Assembly: GCA_022508735.1 (NCBI GenBank)
Contig: JAFLUQ010000092.1
Location: forward strand, 1-9,263
DNA from: Oscillospiraceae bacterium
Lineage (GTDB): Bacteria > Bacillota > Clostridia > UMGS1883
Reading direction: 5' to 3'
DNA: 9,263 nt
In this document: positions 1-7,110 of the stretch, one piece after another
Layout of the letters: every line of letters starts with the position of its first letter
Position numbering within the stretch: position 1 is the stretch's first letter
Translations under genes and position numbers: made by a program
Notes under the pieces: model-generated
What the model saw: the letters and a program-made list of their open reading frames with translations, nothing else
Databases searched by the model: none
What the model was told of the DNA's origin: nothing

Positions 1-327
1 TCCTGCCAGAAGGTGCTGGGCGGCTTCGGCAATATCTGCTATGAGTTCGCCACAAAGCGCTACCGCAGCAACTGCATAAACTGGGGTATCCTGCCCTTTA
101 CTATCGATAAAGACACGCCCTTTAATTATGAGGACGGCGACTATGTATATGTTCCCGGCATAAGAGCGGCCATTGAAAACGGCACTGAGGAGATACCCGC
201 CACCGTTATAAAGAAGGACGGCGCCATGGAGAGTCTGACTCTCTACGTTACCGGCCTGACCGCCAACGAGAAACAAATAATTCTCGACGGCTGCCTGATG
301 AACTACTACGCCAATCAGAATAAGTAA
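1..327 (+). CDS. acn: Aconitate hydratase (aconitase), C-terminal fragment
   Basis: The reading frame is open from the first base of the window and ends with TAA, so only the last 108 residues are present. The enzyme isomerises citrate to isocitrate through cis-aconitate, using a [4Fe-4S] cluster held by a part of the protein outside the window. The fragment carries the motif YRSNCINWGILPF and ends with LTANEKQIILDGCLMNYYA, both of which I recognise from the C-terminal (swivel) domain of the shorter bacterial aconitases common in Clostridia. The family assignment rests on recall of these motifs. An isocitrate dehydrogenase gene follows two genes downstream on the same strand, which supports the call because the two enzymes act consecutively. 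The stop codon overlaps the ribosome binding site of the next gene, so the two are probably co-transcribed. A related hydro-lyase such as homoaconitase or 3-isopropylmalate dehydratase is possible but less likely given the neighbour. Confidence 0.85.
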   Translation, partial: SCQKVLGGFGNICYEFATKRYRSNCINWGILPFTIDKDTPFNYEDGDYVYVPGIRAAIENGTEEIPATVIKKDGAMESLTLYVTGLTANEKQIILDGCLMNYYANQNK

Positions 328-340
328 GGAGGATTTCAAA

Positions 341-2377
341 ATGTTGAAATTCCGTAAAATAACGGCTCTGCTGCTTTGCCTGGTTATGACTCTGGCCGTT
401 ATGCCCGTACTGACCGTAGCAGCCGCAGGAACGAATTACGCCTCGGCCTATGCCGGAGTGCTGGAGGATTTAGTGAGCCGGTACGGCGTGGCTACTCACA
501 CATTTTTTAACGACACAGGGGAACGTTTTGGCGTTCTGCACAGTGAGCTCATAGATTTTGACGGGAACGGAATCCCGGAGCTATATGTGCTGATAAACGG
601 AGAATGTGACGGCGATTTTCCTTATGTTAAATACACTGAGCAGATATATGCTTATAACAACGGCCGGGCCGAGCTGGTTTTTGAAACAGATAATTTGGAA
701 GGCAGCCAAGGAAATATAGATCTCTACAGAAGGGATGGAAGCATATACATATTTCTTCGATACGGGCATGACGAATTCAGCTATTATGACGAAGATTTAG
801 AATTGTCAGAAGAATCAACGTGCACGGTAAAACAGTTTGACGGAAATAAATTTGTGGACGTATGGATCTATAACAGTGTACGGGCAACTGCCGAAACCAA
901 AAGCAGGTTACTGCAAAAGGGCTATACCCCGGAAGCCGGATATAAAATATATTTGTCGGAGTACGACTATTACTATATTAACCGTGACACCCTCTACAGC
1001 AATGGCACAAGCATATCGACCAACCCGGAGGACCGGTATACTGAAATAGTTGACAGGGGAAACAGGCCGTACTTTGTTGATCCCAATATGCCGGAAGACG
1101 ATATAATGTATATGCTTTCAAAGCAGCACTACATGATGTTTGTAGAAGTGATCGGCGGGGAACTGGCTTCTAATGAGCATGCCGCTCCCAACGCCCGTGC
1201 CTTCATAAAAGAGCTGAAGGGTCTCGCTTCCAATATGCCTGACGAGGCCGCCGGTGTTACTGTGCCCGCTTACGTAGGGCGGTATCTGGATATACTTAAA
1301 ACGGAGTACAAGTCTGATGACTTTGCGGAGCTTGCAGACTTTGACAATGACGGCCATCCTGAGCTGGTGACGATGACCCAGAGAAGTGATGAGATGAGAG
1401 TCCGCATATATTATCCTGATGGAAGTGGTTCTGAACCTTTAGCAACCTTTTACAGTGATGTTGATGATACGATTTATAATACGGACGTGGATATTGTCAA
1501 TAACGGAAACGCGCTCTATTTAAAAGTGGGAAGAGCGATACTGGATGATTTTTATGATGATCCGACGAGGGATGAATGGTCTGCTGATACAATTTTTTAT
1601 GAGATCGACTCCTCTAACGGATATGTTGACTACATACAGCACTACTTCCGCGTCAACTACGATACTGTGAATTATGAGATCAAAAACTATAATTACAGGG
1701 ATTTCTACAAGATACCATACGGCGAGGAAACACTCATAAGCAAGGCGGAATTCGACCGATTGAACCGTAAATTTGTTGGCGGAACAGCATATGAGATCTA
1801 CAATAGCGCCGCTTATGATACCGGCAACGGATACTTTTACGACGGCTATCTGCATGAGGGACAGCCTGCGGACAGAAGGATTTACGGCAGGCAGACTTAC
1901 TACACCTCATCAGTTGAGCTCGTGATCAATAAGCTGAATCAGATGGCAGTTACCGGTACGCTAGACTATCTGTCTGTAAATGATACCTTCTCCCGCCCCT
2001 CGATCCTTATAACCGAGGCCCCATTTGACGTTCAGCCTGTCATCGGCGTCGAGGTCAACGGCAGGAAGATCACCTCTGACGTTGATCCCATAATCCATAA
2101 CGACCGTACTCTGGTTCCCATCCGTGCGGTGTTCGAGGCTATGGGCGCTCAGGTCAGCTGGGACGGAAACACTGCAAAGTGTATTCTTGACGAAAACACC
2201 GTTGAGATCACTCCCGACAGCGACACCTTCCTATTTAACGGAAGAAACCGCAGCCTTGACGCACCCGCCGTGACGGAGTATGGGCGGATAATGGTTCCGA
2301 TCAGGGCCATTGCCGAGGCTTTAGGCGGTGACGTTTACTGGAACAGCAAAACCTATACCGTAGAAATTGAAATATAA
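341..2377 (+). CDS. Exported protein with duplicated D-x-D-x-[ND]-G loop region and C-terminal stalk domain pair
   Basis: A 678-residue exported protein of unknown function. Residues 1-29 form a signal peptide: a basic start (MLKFRK), a hydrophobic core and an Ala-rich end near VAAA. Two segments resemble each other: residues 36-85 with DFDGNGIPEL at 72-81, and residues 310-347 with DFDNDGHPEL at 333-342. The spaced Asp/Asn/Gly/Glu pattern looks like a calcium-binding loop of the EF-hand or FG-GAP kind, but binding is inferred. Residues 570-678 are a canonical copper-amine-oxidase N-like (PF07833) stalk pair: VNGRKI at 572-577, LVPIRAVFEAMGA at 591-603 with SWDG, then MVPIRAIAEALGG at 651-663 with YWNS. 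In Firmicutes this domain is usually an extracellular module and does not imply amine oxidase activity. AAGGAGG (326-332) sits 8 nt before the ATG. No terminator separates it from aconitase upstream or isocitrate dehydrogenase downstream, so it appears embedded in a metabolic operon. Confidence 0.88.
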   Translation: MLKFRKITALLLCLVMTLAVMPVLTVAAAGTNYASAYAGVLEDLVSRYGVATHTFFNDTGERFGVLHSELIDFDGNGIPELYVLINGECDGDFPYVKYTEQIYAYNNGRAELVFETDNLEGSQGNIDLYRRDGSIYIFLRYGHDEFSYYDEDLELSEESTCTVKQFDGNKFVDVWIYNSVRATAETKSRLLQKGYTPEAGYKIYLSEYDYYYINRDTLYSNGTSISTNPEDRYTEIVDRGNRPYFVDPNMPEDDIMYMLSKQHYMMFVEVIGGELASNEHAAPNARAFIKELKGLASNMPDEAAGVTVPAYVGRYLDILKTEYKSDDFAELADFDNDGHPELVTMTQRSDEMRVRIYYPDGSGSEPLATFYSDVDDTIYNTDVDIVNNGNALYLKVGRAILDDFYDDPTRDEWSADTIFYEIDSSNGYVDYIQHYFRVNYDTVNYEIKNYNYRDFYKIPYGEETLISKAEFDRLNRKFVGGTAYEIYNSAAYDTGNGYFYDGYLHEGQPADRRIYGRQTYYTSSVELVINKLNQMAVTGTLDYLSVNDTFSRPSILITEAPFDVQPVIGVEVNGRKITSDVDPIIHNDRTLVPIRAVFEAMGAQVSWDGNTAKCILDENTVEITPDSDTFLFNGRNRSLDAPAVTEYGRIMVPIRAIAEALGGDVYWNSKTYTVEIEI

Positions 2378-2428
2378 CCGCGCTTTGCTATATTTAAACT
2401 ATTTATATAATACAGGGAGGAAAAATCT

Positions 2429-3640
2429 ATGGCTAAAATTCAGATGAAAAACAAGATCGTCGAGATGGACGGCGACGAGATGACCCGAATCCTTTGGCAG
2501 ATGATAAAGGATGAACTGCTGCTTCCCTTCGTTGAGCTTAACATGGAATATTACGATCTCGGTTTGCCTTACCGCGACGAGACCAACGATCAGGTAACCT
2601 TTGACGCAGGCGAGGCCATCAAGAAGTGGCACGTGGGTGTAAAGTGCGCCACCATTACACCCAACGCACAGCGCGTGGAGGAGTATAACCTTAAAGAAAT
2701 GTGGAAAAGCCCCAACGGCACTATCCGCGCCATTCTTGACGGTACGGTGTTCCGTGCTCCCATTCTGCTCAGCTGCATTAAGCCCGCCGTGCGCAACTGG
2801 AAGAAGCCCATCACCATTGCCCGTCATGCCTACGGCGATGTGTACAAGGGAACAGAGTACCGCGTGCCCGAGAAGGGCAAGGCCGAGCTGGTGTTCACCG
2901 GCGAGAACGGCGCTTCCTTCAAGGAGACCATATACGATTTCGAGTGCCCCGGCGTGCTTCAGGGCCTCTATAACAAGGACAGCAGTATCGAGTCCTTCGC
3001 ACGCTCCTGCTTCCAGTACGCTATCGACACCAAGCAGGACCTTTGGTTCGCTACTAAGGACACTATCTCAAAGCAGTACGACCAGACCTTTAAGCTTATC
3101 TTTCAGGATATTTTCGACAAGGAATACAAGGCTAAATTCGACGAGCTTGGCATAGAGTATTTCTACACCCTGATCGACGACGCGGTTGCCCGCGTTATCC
3201 GCAGCGAGGGCGGCTACATCTGGGCCTGCAAGAACTATGACGGCGACGTTATGAGCGACATGGTATCAACGGCCTTCGGCTCCCTTGCCATGATGACAAG
3301 CGTGCTCGTAAGCCCCGAGGGCAACTACGAGTACGAGGCGGCCCACGGCACGGTTACACGCCACTACTACCGCTACCTGAAGGGCGAGGAGACCAGCACC
3401 AACCCCATAGCCACTATATTTGCGTGGAGCGGAGCACTCCGCAAGCGCGGCGAGCTGGACGAGACTCCCGAGCTTGTGGACTTTGCCGACAAGCTTGAAG
3501 CCGCCTGCATAGACACCCTTGAGAGCGGCGTTATGACAAAGGACCTCGCCGGTCTTTGCGAGGGTATCACGCCAACAGTCGTGAACTCGCAGGACTTCAT
3601 CAAGGCGATCCGTGCGAATTTAGAAGAAAAGCTGAAGTAA
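2429..3640 (+). CDS. icd: Isocitrate dehydrogenase, NADP-dependent (eukaryotic/IDH1-like type)
   Basis: It oxidatively decarboxylates isocitrate to 2-oxoglutarate with NADP+ and a divalent metal in the cytosol. The 403-residue length matches the homodimeric IDH1/IDH2-like class (about 410), which differs in sequence from the E. coli Icd class. Visible hallmarks are the start VEMDGDEMTRI; the isocitrate-binding KSPNGTIR at 93-100 (Ser94, Asn96, Arg100) with Arg109; ARHAYGD at 131-137 (Arg132, equivalent to human IDH1 Arg132) and Tyr139; Lys210; metal-binding Asp250, Asp273 and Asp277 in LIDD and NYDGDVMSD; and HGTVTRH at 306-312, whose Arg311 and His312 indicate NADP rather than NAD. Human Lys260 corresponds to Arg258 here, a mild change. 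AGGGAGGA (2414-2421) precedes the ATG by 7 nt. Codons are more C-ending than in the neighbouring exported proteins, consistent with high expression. With the aconitase upstream it forms the citrate to 2-oxoglutarate branch, and a hairpin terminator follows. Confidence 0.97.
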   Translation: MAKIQMKNKIVEMDGDEMTRILWQMIKDELLLPFVELNMEYYDLGLPYRDETNDQVTFDAGEAIKKWHVGVKCATITPNAQRVEEYNLKEMWKSPNGTIRAILDGTVFRAPILLSCIKPAVRNWKKPITIARHAYGDVYKGTEYRVPEKGKAELVFTGENGASFKETIYDFECPGVLQGLYNKDSSIESFARSCFQYAIDTKQDLWFATKDTISKQYDQTFKLIFQDIFDKEYKAKFDELGIEYFYTLIDDAVARVIRSEGGYIWACKNYDGDVMSDMVSTAFGSLAMMTSVLVSPEGNYEYEAAHGTVTRHYYRYLKGEETSTNPIATIFAWSGALRKRGELDETPELVDFADKLEAACIDTLESGVMTKDLAGLCEGITPTVVNSQDFIKAIRANLEEKLK

Positions 3641-3646
3641 ACAGTT

Positions 3647-3674
3647 ACAGGGCCGCGCTTGCGGCCCTGTTATT
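3647..3674 (+). terminator. Hairpin terminator after icd, possibly shared with the opposing toxin gene
   Basis: A perfect 10-bp inverted repeat (ACAGGGCCGC / GCGGCCCTGT) with a GCTT loop spans 3647-3670, seven bases after the icd stop, and is followed by TTATT on the plus strand. The U-tract is short, so termination strength is uncertain. It lies between two convergent units: the minus-strand toxin gene ends at 3705 and would run into the same hairpin. The minus-strand flank is not T-rich, so it should act mainly in the plus direction. Confidence 0.75.
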
Positions 3675-3704
3675 GTGTGGTTATGAAATTAAAAATGCTG
3701 TTAT

Positions 3705-3968
3705 TCAGTCTTCATAGTGACCGCGGCATGACATGATCATAATATCTTTTTCGCCCTGAATATAGTATACGAGACGGTTTTTATCGTCTATACGTCTGCT
3801 CCAGCAGTCGCCTCGCTGCTTCATCGGCTCAGGCTTGCCAACGCCTTCAAAATTACTGCGCTGTATATCCCTAAGAAGCTGATTTATGCGGCGAAGGGTC
3901 TTTTTGTCCTGAGTCTGCCAATACAGATAATCGTCCCACGCGGCCGGAGCAAAGGTGATATTATTCAT
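3705..3968 (-). CDS. yoeB: YoeB/Txe-family ribosome-dependent mRNA interferase toxin
   Basis: The toxin of a type II toxin-antitoxin pair. YoeB binds the ribosomal A site and cleaves mRNA there, blocking translation. The 87-residue length matches the family (84-88). Family signatures are WDDYLYWQ at 11-18, FEGVGKPEPMK at 40-50, CWSRRI at 55-60, NRLVYY at 64-69 and CRGHYED at 81-87. The E. coli YoeB catalytic and substrate residues Glu46, Arg65, His83 and Tyr84 correspond to Glu47, Arg65, His84 and Tyr85, so the toxin looks intact. Two residues (Glu-Asp) extend past the usual terminal His-Tyr. Its ATG lies inside the end of the antitoxin gene (8-nt overlap, ATGAATAA), with a weak AGAGG ribosome site (3978-3982) 9 nt upstream, as expected for translational coupling that keeps toxin below antitoxin. 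Confidence 0.96.
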   Translation of the reverse strand: MNNITFAPAAWDDYLYWQTQDKKTLRRINQLLRDIQRSNFEGVGKPEPMKQRGDCWSRRIDDKNRLVYYIQGEKDIMIMSCRGHYED

Positions 3969-4224
3969 TCTCCATCGCCTCTAATTCTTCCAAATCCTTC
4001 ACTATAACGCGCCCTGCCTTTATGTCGGCGAGAGAACGGTCAAGTTTATTCATGTATTCGGCATTGCGTGCGGCTTTTTGCAGGGCGTTCCATTCATTGA
4101 GACTTATTATAACAACATTCTTTTCGTCCTTTCGCGTAACAATGACTGTCTCATTGTCGTCAGTTACCTTGTCGCAGTAGGATTTCAAGTTTCCTCGTAT
4201 AGTTGAATAATTAACGGCAAGCAT
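3961..4224 (-). CDS. yefM: YefM/Phd-family antitoxin and autorepressor
   Basis: The antitoxin partner of YoeB. It wraps and neutralises the toxin with its flexible C-terminus and represses its own promoter with the N-terminal Phd/YefM DNA-binding fold. The 87-residue sequence shows the family pattern: VNYSTIRGNLKSYCDKV at 4-20, VIVTRKDEKNVVIISLNEW at 27-45, then a charged C-terminal tail with LADIKAGR at 65-72 and an acidic end (DLEELEAMENE), the usual toxin-binding part. A strong ribosome site GGAAGGAG (plus coordinates 4234-4241) sits 9 nt before the ATG and is much better than the one for the toxin. A sigma-A-like promoter and overlapping palindrome lie just upstream. The module sits between a metabolic operon and a surface-protein cluster, with no mobile element remains seen nearby. 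Confidence 0.94.
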   Translation of the reverse strand: MLAVNYSTIRGNLKSYCDKVTDDNETVIVTRKDEKNVVIISLNEWNALQKAARNAEYMNKLDRSLADIKAGRVIVKDLEELEAMENE

Positions 4225-4261
4225 TATATAAAACTCCTTCCTCTGACTTGTGGTATATTTA

Positions 4262-4279
4262 CGTACAATTTATTGTACC
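4262..4279. promoter_or_regulatory. Palindromic operator for YefM autoregulation
   Basis: GTACAAT and ATTGTAC are 7-bp inverted arms (4263-4269, 4272-4278) around a TT centre. The palindrome covers the -10 and the predicted start region of the yefM promoter. Read as two half-sites, CGTACA (4262-4267) and TGTACC (4274-4279) each differ by one base from the TGTACA core reported for E. coli yefM operators. Their centres are 12 bp apart, which as I recall is the spacing in that system. Repressor binding is inferred from position and resemblance. Confidence 0.75.
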
Positions 4280-4300
4280 ATTATATTATACGTTTGTCAA
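4272..4300 (-). promoter_or_regulatory. Sigma-A-like promoter of the yefM-yoeB operon
   Basis: On the minus strand TTGACA (plus 4295-4300) and TACAAT (plus 4272-4277) are separated by exactly 17 bases. This is a full consensus -35 and a -10 one base off TATAAT. Transcription would start near 4265, giving a leader of about 40 nt before the yefM ATG. A TATAAT also occurs inside the spacer but is too close to the -35 to be used with it. Confidence 0.85.
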
Positions 4301-4344
4301 TAGGAAAATATACTTTATCTATTTTTGTGTTAACATTTAAATAA

Positions 4345-4384
4345 GCGGGAACTTTTTTCCGGTTTTGTCGTCTAATTTATATAA
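4345..4384 (+). promoter_or_regulatory. ECF-sigma-type promoter for the surface-protein operon (copy 1)
   Basis: GCGGGAACTTTTT (4345-4357) and GTCGTCTAAT (4367-4376) match the -35 AAC and -10 CGTC pattern of ECF sigma factor promoters. Sixteen bases separate GGGAAC from CGTCTAAT. The -10 ends 34 nt before the ATG at 4411, giving a leader of about 27 nt that still contains the AGGAGG site (4396-4401). The same element occurs upstream of the gene at 8445, with 13 of 13 bases shared in the -35 block and 16 of 18 shared across the -10 block (4367-4384 against 8405-8422). Repetition before two related genes makes chance unlikely. The sigma factor itself is not in the window. Confidence 0.85.
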
Positions 4385-4410
4385 AGAAGATAAACAGGAG
4401 GCGAGCCAAA

Positions 4411-5694
4411 ATGAAAAAGGTTATTGTTTTGCTTATGGCGCTGTGTCTGTTGACCACCGATGCGGCCTTCGCTGAATTTATTGGAAATAAAAATGTTCAG
4501 GGTGATCTCGTTTTTAATTTTTCAACATCAGGATGGTCTATGACAGGTCTTACAGATACGGGCAGGGAAAAGGAAACCATTGTTATTCCGGCGGAGGTAG
4601 ACGGAATGAAGGTGATATCTATCAGCGGGGCGGCCTTTAACGGCTCAAAGTGTAAAAACATCGAGCTGCCTGCCGCAGATTTGGATATATTAAGTCCGTA
4701 CGCGGCATTTGAGGGGAACGAAACATTAGAAAGAATAGACTTAAGTAATATAAGGAAAATTGACCACTACACATTTACCGGCTGCACCAATCTTAAGGAG
4801 ATTGGCCCGGGCAACCGAATTCCCAATGGCTATATAGGAAGAGGGGTGTTCAGCAATACAGGGCTGGAATACGTCACCATAGACAGGGAATCGTTTGGCC
4901 CCCAGGGTGACAGCGGCACCGCACTGAGTGAGGACATATTTGAAGACTGCAAGCAGCTCAGAACCGTTTATATAACGGATAAAGTGCGCAGAATAACGGG
5001 ATACAATTTTACCGGCTGCACCGAGATGGATTATCTTTGCTTTGGCACCGGTCTTCGTGCTCTCGGGATGGGTACTTTTTATGGATGCAAAAACCTTCGC
5101 ACGGCGGTTTTTTACGGAGAGCCTATTGAGCTTCTGACCTATAAGCCTACAGCCTATTTTGAGTATCTGTCTGATAAGACTGAGGTCGTTCAGGTGGGTC
5201 CGTTCAAATATTGCGACAGACTGACGATCATAGGAAGGGCCGGAGAGCCGTATAATTCGGAAAACAGTCCGTATAGCTATAGTTTTGAGGAGTACGCCGA
5301 TATGGCCGGAATTCACTTTATCCCGGCTGTCATCAGCCGCGGCGAACCGTCCACGATCGTGGCTCAGGCGGCGCAGACCGCGACGGTGACGATCAACGGA
5401 GCGGCAGTTCCGGCATATACGGTGAACGGCAGTGTGTATGTGGGCGAGAGCGCGCTGAAATCCCTCGGCTTCGGAATGGACTGGAACGGTGAGGCCAGAA
5501 CCACCACCGTCACAAAGCCGGAAATCGTACAGTGGGCAGTGGAGCTGAATACAAATCCCGCGCCGTACAGTATAGATGTTGTCAGCTCGGACGTGAAGTT
5601 CATGCTGAACGGTTTCCCGATCCCCGCGCTCAATGTGGGTAATGGCGAGAGCATAATTGACGTGAACGCACTGGCGGAAGCGGTGCTGTATTAA
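4411..5694 (+). CDS. Exported BspA-type leucine-rich-repeat protein with C-terminal stalk-like segments
   Basis: A 427-residue exported protein of unknown function. Residues 1-21 are a signal peptide ending AAFA before Glu22. Residues 57-275 hold irregular BspA-like (LRR_5) repeats, recognisable by VIPAEVDGMKVISISGAAF (58-76), FTGCTNLKEI (122-131), FEDCKQLRTVYI (177-188), FTGCTEMDYLCF (200-211) and FYGCKNLRTAVF (223-234). Such repeats are common on the surface of gut anaerobes and mediate binding, but no ligand can be named. Residues 325-368 look like one stalk repeat (TVTINGAAVPAYTVNGSVYV...LGFGMDWNG). Residues 396-427 (FMLNGFPIPALNV...ALAEAVLY) look like the start of a second that stops early. 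AGGAGG (4396-4401) lies 9 nt before the ATG. It is the first gene of a tight plus-strand unit: the next gene starts 15 nt after its stop, and an ECF-type promoter lies upstream. It probably encodes a secreted or loosely wall-attached protein, since no anchor motif or C-terminal membrane segment is seen. Confidence 0.9.
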   Translation: MKKVIVLLMALCLLTTDAAFAEFIGNKNVQGDLVFNFSTSGWSMTGLTDTGREKETIVIPAEVDGMKVISISGAAFNGSKCKNIELPAADLDILSPYAAFEGNETLERIDLSNIRKIDHYTFTGCTNLKEIGPGNRIPNGYIGRGVFSNTGLEYVTIDRESFGPQGDSGTALSEDIFEDCKQLRTVYITDKVRRITGYNFTGCTEMDYLCFGTGLRALGMGTFYGCKNLRTAVFYGEPIELLTYKPTAYFEYLSDKTEVVQVGPFKYCDRLTIIGRAGEPYNSENSPYSYSFEEYADMAGIHFIPAVISRGEPSTIVAQAAQTATVTINGAAVPAYTVNGSVYVGESALKSLGFGMDWNGEARTTTVTKPEIVQWAVELNTNPAPYSIDVVSSDVKFMLNGFPIPALNVGNGESIIDVNALAEAVLY

Positions 5695-5709
5695 GAAGGA
5701 GAAAATCCC

Positions 5710-7089
5710 ATGAAAAAAATATTTACACTGCTTGGAGCACTGGCTATTCTCTTGACGGGGGCGATCACAGCCTTGGCGGATGAGCCGCTGTGGGCCTTTC
5801 TGCCCGACGTAAAAACAGATACTAACTGGTCCTACTGGGACGATATGGCCGCTTACAAGGTGGAATATCCCATTCTGGAATACAACAATACGCTGTACCT
5901 GCCAATGACTTTCCGCAACTGTTTGGAGATAGGAATGGCAATGGCATGGCAGAATGATACGCTTTACCTGACTTTTTGCGGGAGAACAGGCTGGATATTT
6001 ACCTCAAAGCACGAGGTTTATGACCATCCATGGCGGTTTGAATGCTGCCGGGCAGAATATACGATCTTTCTGAACGGCGAGACACTGTCTGGCTCGGTGG
6101 ATGGCATGCCAATTTTGAATTATCGCGGCGTCACTTATTTGCCGCTGACCGAAACCGTGCTCAGGGAGCTGCATATGGAGCTTCGATGGGACCAATATAA
6201 CAATACCATGAACATAAGAGTTATTGAGCCCGGGTGGGAATATGAATTTGACGGAATTTACAACAATGATGGCAGGCAGATAGACTATGTGGTGCTCAAC
6301 CTCCTCAAACGGGGAAACAACTATCGCTCCGGCTACTATCTTTACAATAGCTTTGACGGTAAAAATGTGACAAACAACGGGAAATACAGCATGACTTATT
6401 CCGTTGTGGGAGGACTCGAGGTTGAGGACAGGCCAGAGGTTTGGCACGAAATAGAGCCTGTTGACGTGACAGAGTGGTTTTGGTGCGAAAATGGAAAGCT
6501 CATGCACGGCGACGAGCCGATAGACGATATGACCGGCATGGTGATGTCCGCTTTGGAGTATCACCTTGGCGATGGAGTGAGCGTATTGACTGTGAACCGC
6601 GGATACACAAGCCAACGGCACTATTTTTGTGCGAACGGGGCGTATGCGGCGATCCGATATTTTGACCCGGTGCACAAAAATGAGTTTTTTCAATGGCTGA
6701 AAACAGAGGATGGCAGCGTTTATTTTACCGATGAGGGTCACAGGCTTAATGCCATAACACCCGGGGGAAGAGCCTTGACTGCGGTTGACGTTGATCACAA
6801 CTACTTCAGGCTAATAGGTCTGATAGGCGGCCGCCCGTTGGTGCAGGCTTTGTGGAACGGTGAAGCAGAGCTTGACGGATTCAGCACAGGCAGTCTGATC
6901 TCTCCGGTGAACGACGGATTTTTCACGATAGAAGAGGACGGAAGTCTGGAAAAGTATATGGATTATCGCTACAGCAGCTACGCCTTTATATTGAATGACA
7001 GGCTGTATCTGGTGGATATGTACGAAAACTGCTTTATAGACACGGTCACGGGAGAGAAAATTTCTATTGATGACGCAGATATAAATTAA
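5710..7089 (+). CDS. Exported protein with two divergent stalk repeats and a C-terminal module, paralogue of 7111-8358
   Basis: A 459-residue exported protein of unrecognised function. The signal peptide covers residues 1-23 (MKKIFTLLGALAILL..., cleavage after ALA before DEP). Repeat one is YPILEYNNTLYLPMTFRNC at 53-71 followed by AMAWQNDTLYL. Repeat two starts at IFLNGETL (119-126) and continues PILNYRGVTYLPLT (134-147). Both resemble copper-amine-oxidase N-like stalk repeats, but the usual P-[LI]-R motif is replaced by P-M-T or P-L-T. The C-terminal half contains LIGLIGGRPLVQAL (368-381), NDGFFTIEEDGSLEKY (401-416) and FIDTVTGEKIS (442-452). These recur in the next gene and suggest a beta-rich sensor-like or propeller-like module. 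AAGGAG (5696-5701) lies 8 nt before the ATG, and the next gene follows after 21 nt. It is probably co-transcribed with both neighbours from the ECF-type promoter at 4345. No wall-anchor motif is visible. Confidence 0.88.
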   Translation: MKKIFTLLGALAILLTGAITALADEPLWAFLPDVKTDTNWSYWDDMAAYKVEYPILEYNNTLYLPMTFRNCLEIGMAMAWQNDTLYLTFCGRTGWIFTSKHEVYDHPWRFECCRAEYTIFLNGETLSGSVDGMPILNYRGVTYLPLTETVLRELHMELRWDQYNNTMNIRVIEPGWEYEFDGIYNNDGRQIDYVVLNLLKRGNNYRSGYYLYNSFDGKNVTNNGKYSMTYSVVGGLEVEDRPEVWHEIEPVDVTEWFWCENGKLMHGDEPIDDMTGMVMSALEYHLGDGVSVLTVNRGYTSQRHYFCANGAYAAIRYFDPVHKNEFFQWLKTEDGSVYFTDEGHRLNAITPGGRALTAVDVDHNYFRLIGLIGGRPLVQALWNGEAELDGFSTGSLISPVNDGFFTIEEDGSLEKYMDYRYSSYAFILNDRLYLVDMYENCFIDTVTGEKISIDDADIN

Positions 7090-7110
7090 CTTTAACAGGA
7101 GGAAAAAACA

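Noticed and set aside
2385..2411. TATAAT at 2406-2411 as a separate icd promoter
   Set aside because: Transcription would start about at the ribosome site, leaving almost no leader, and the -35 candidate TTGCTA is weak with a 15-base spacer. Readthrough from upstream explains icd expression better.
2736..3155. Alternative-frame and antisense open frames inside icd
   Set aside because: Their Ser/Pro/Thr-rich translation is typical of frame-shifted reading of a C-rich biased gene. The icd frame is complete with all active-site residues.
4225..4410. Riboswitch or small RNA in the largest intergenic gap
   Set aside because: The gap is accounted for by two promoters, an operator and ribosome sites. 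No extended conserved fold was apparent.
4741..5316. Antisense open frame of 191 codons inside the LRR gene
   Set aside because: It mirrors the repetitive leucine-rich-repeat coding strand and lacks support of its own.
6004..6798. Antisense open frame of 264 codons inside the 5710 gene
   Set aside because: The plus-strand gene has a signal peptide, ribosome site and a paralogue. The antisense frame shows no domain and no ribosome site that I could support, and is a by-product of codon use.
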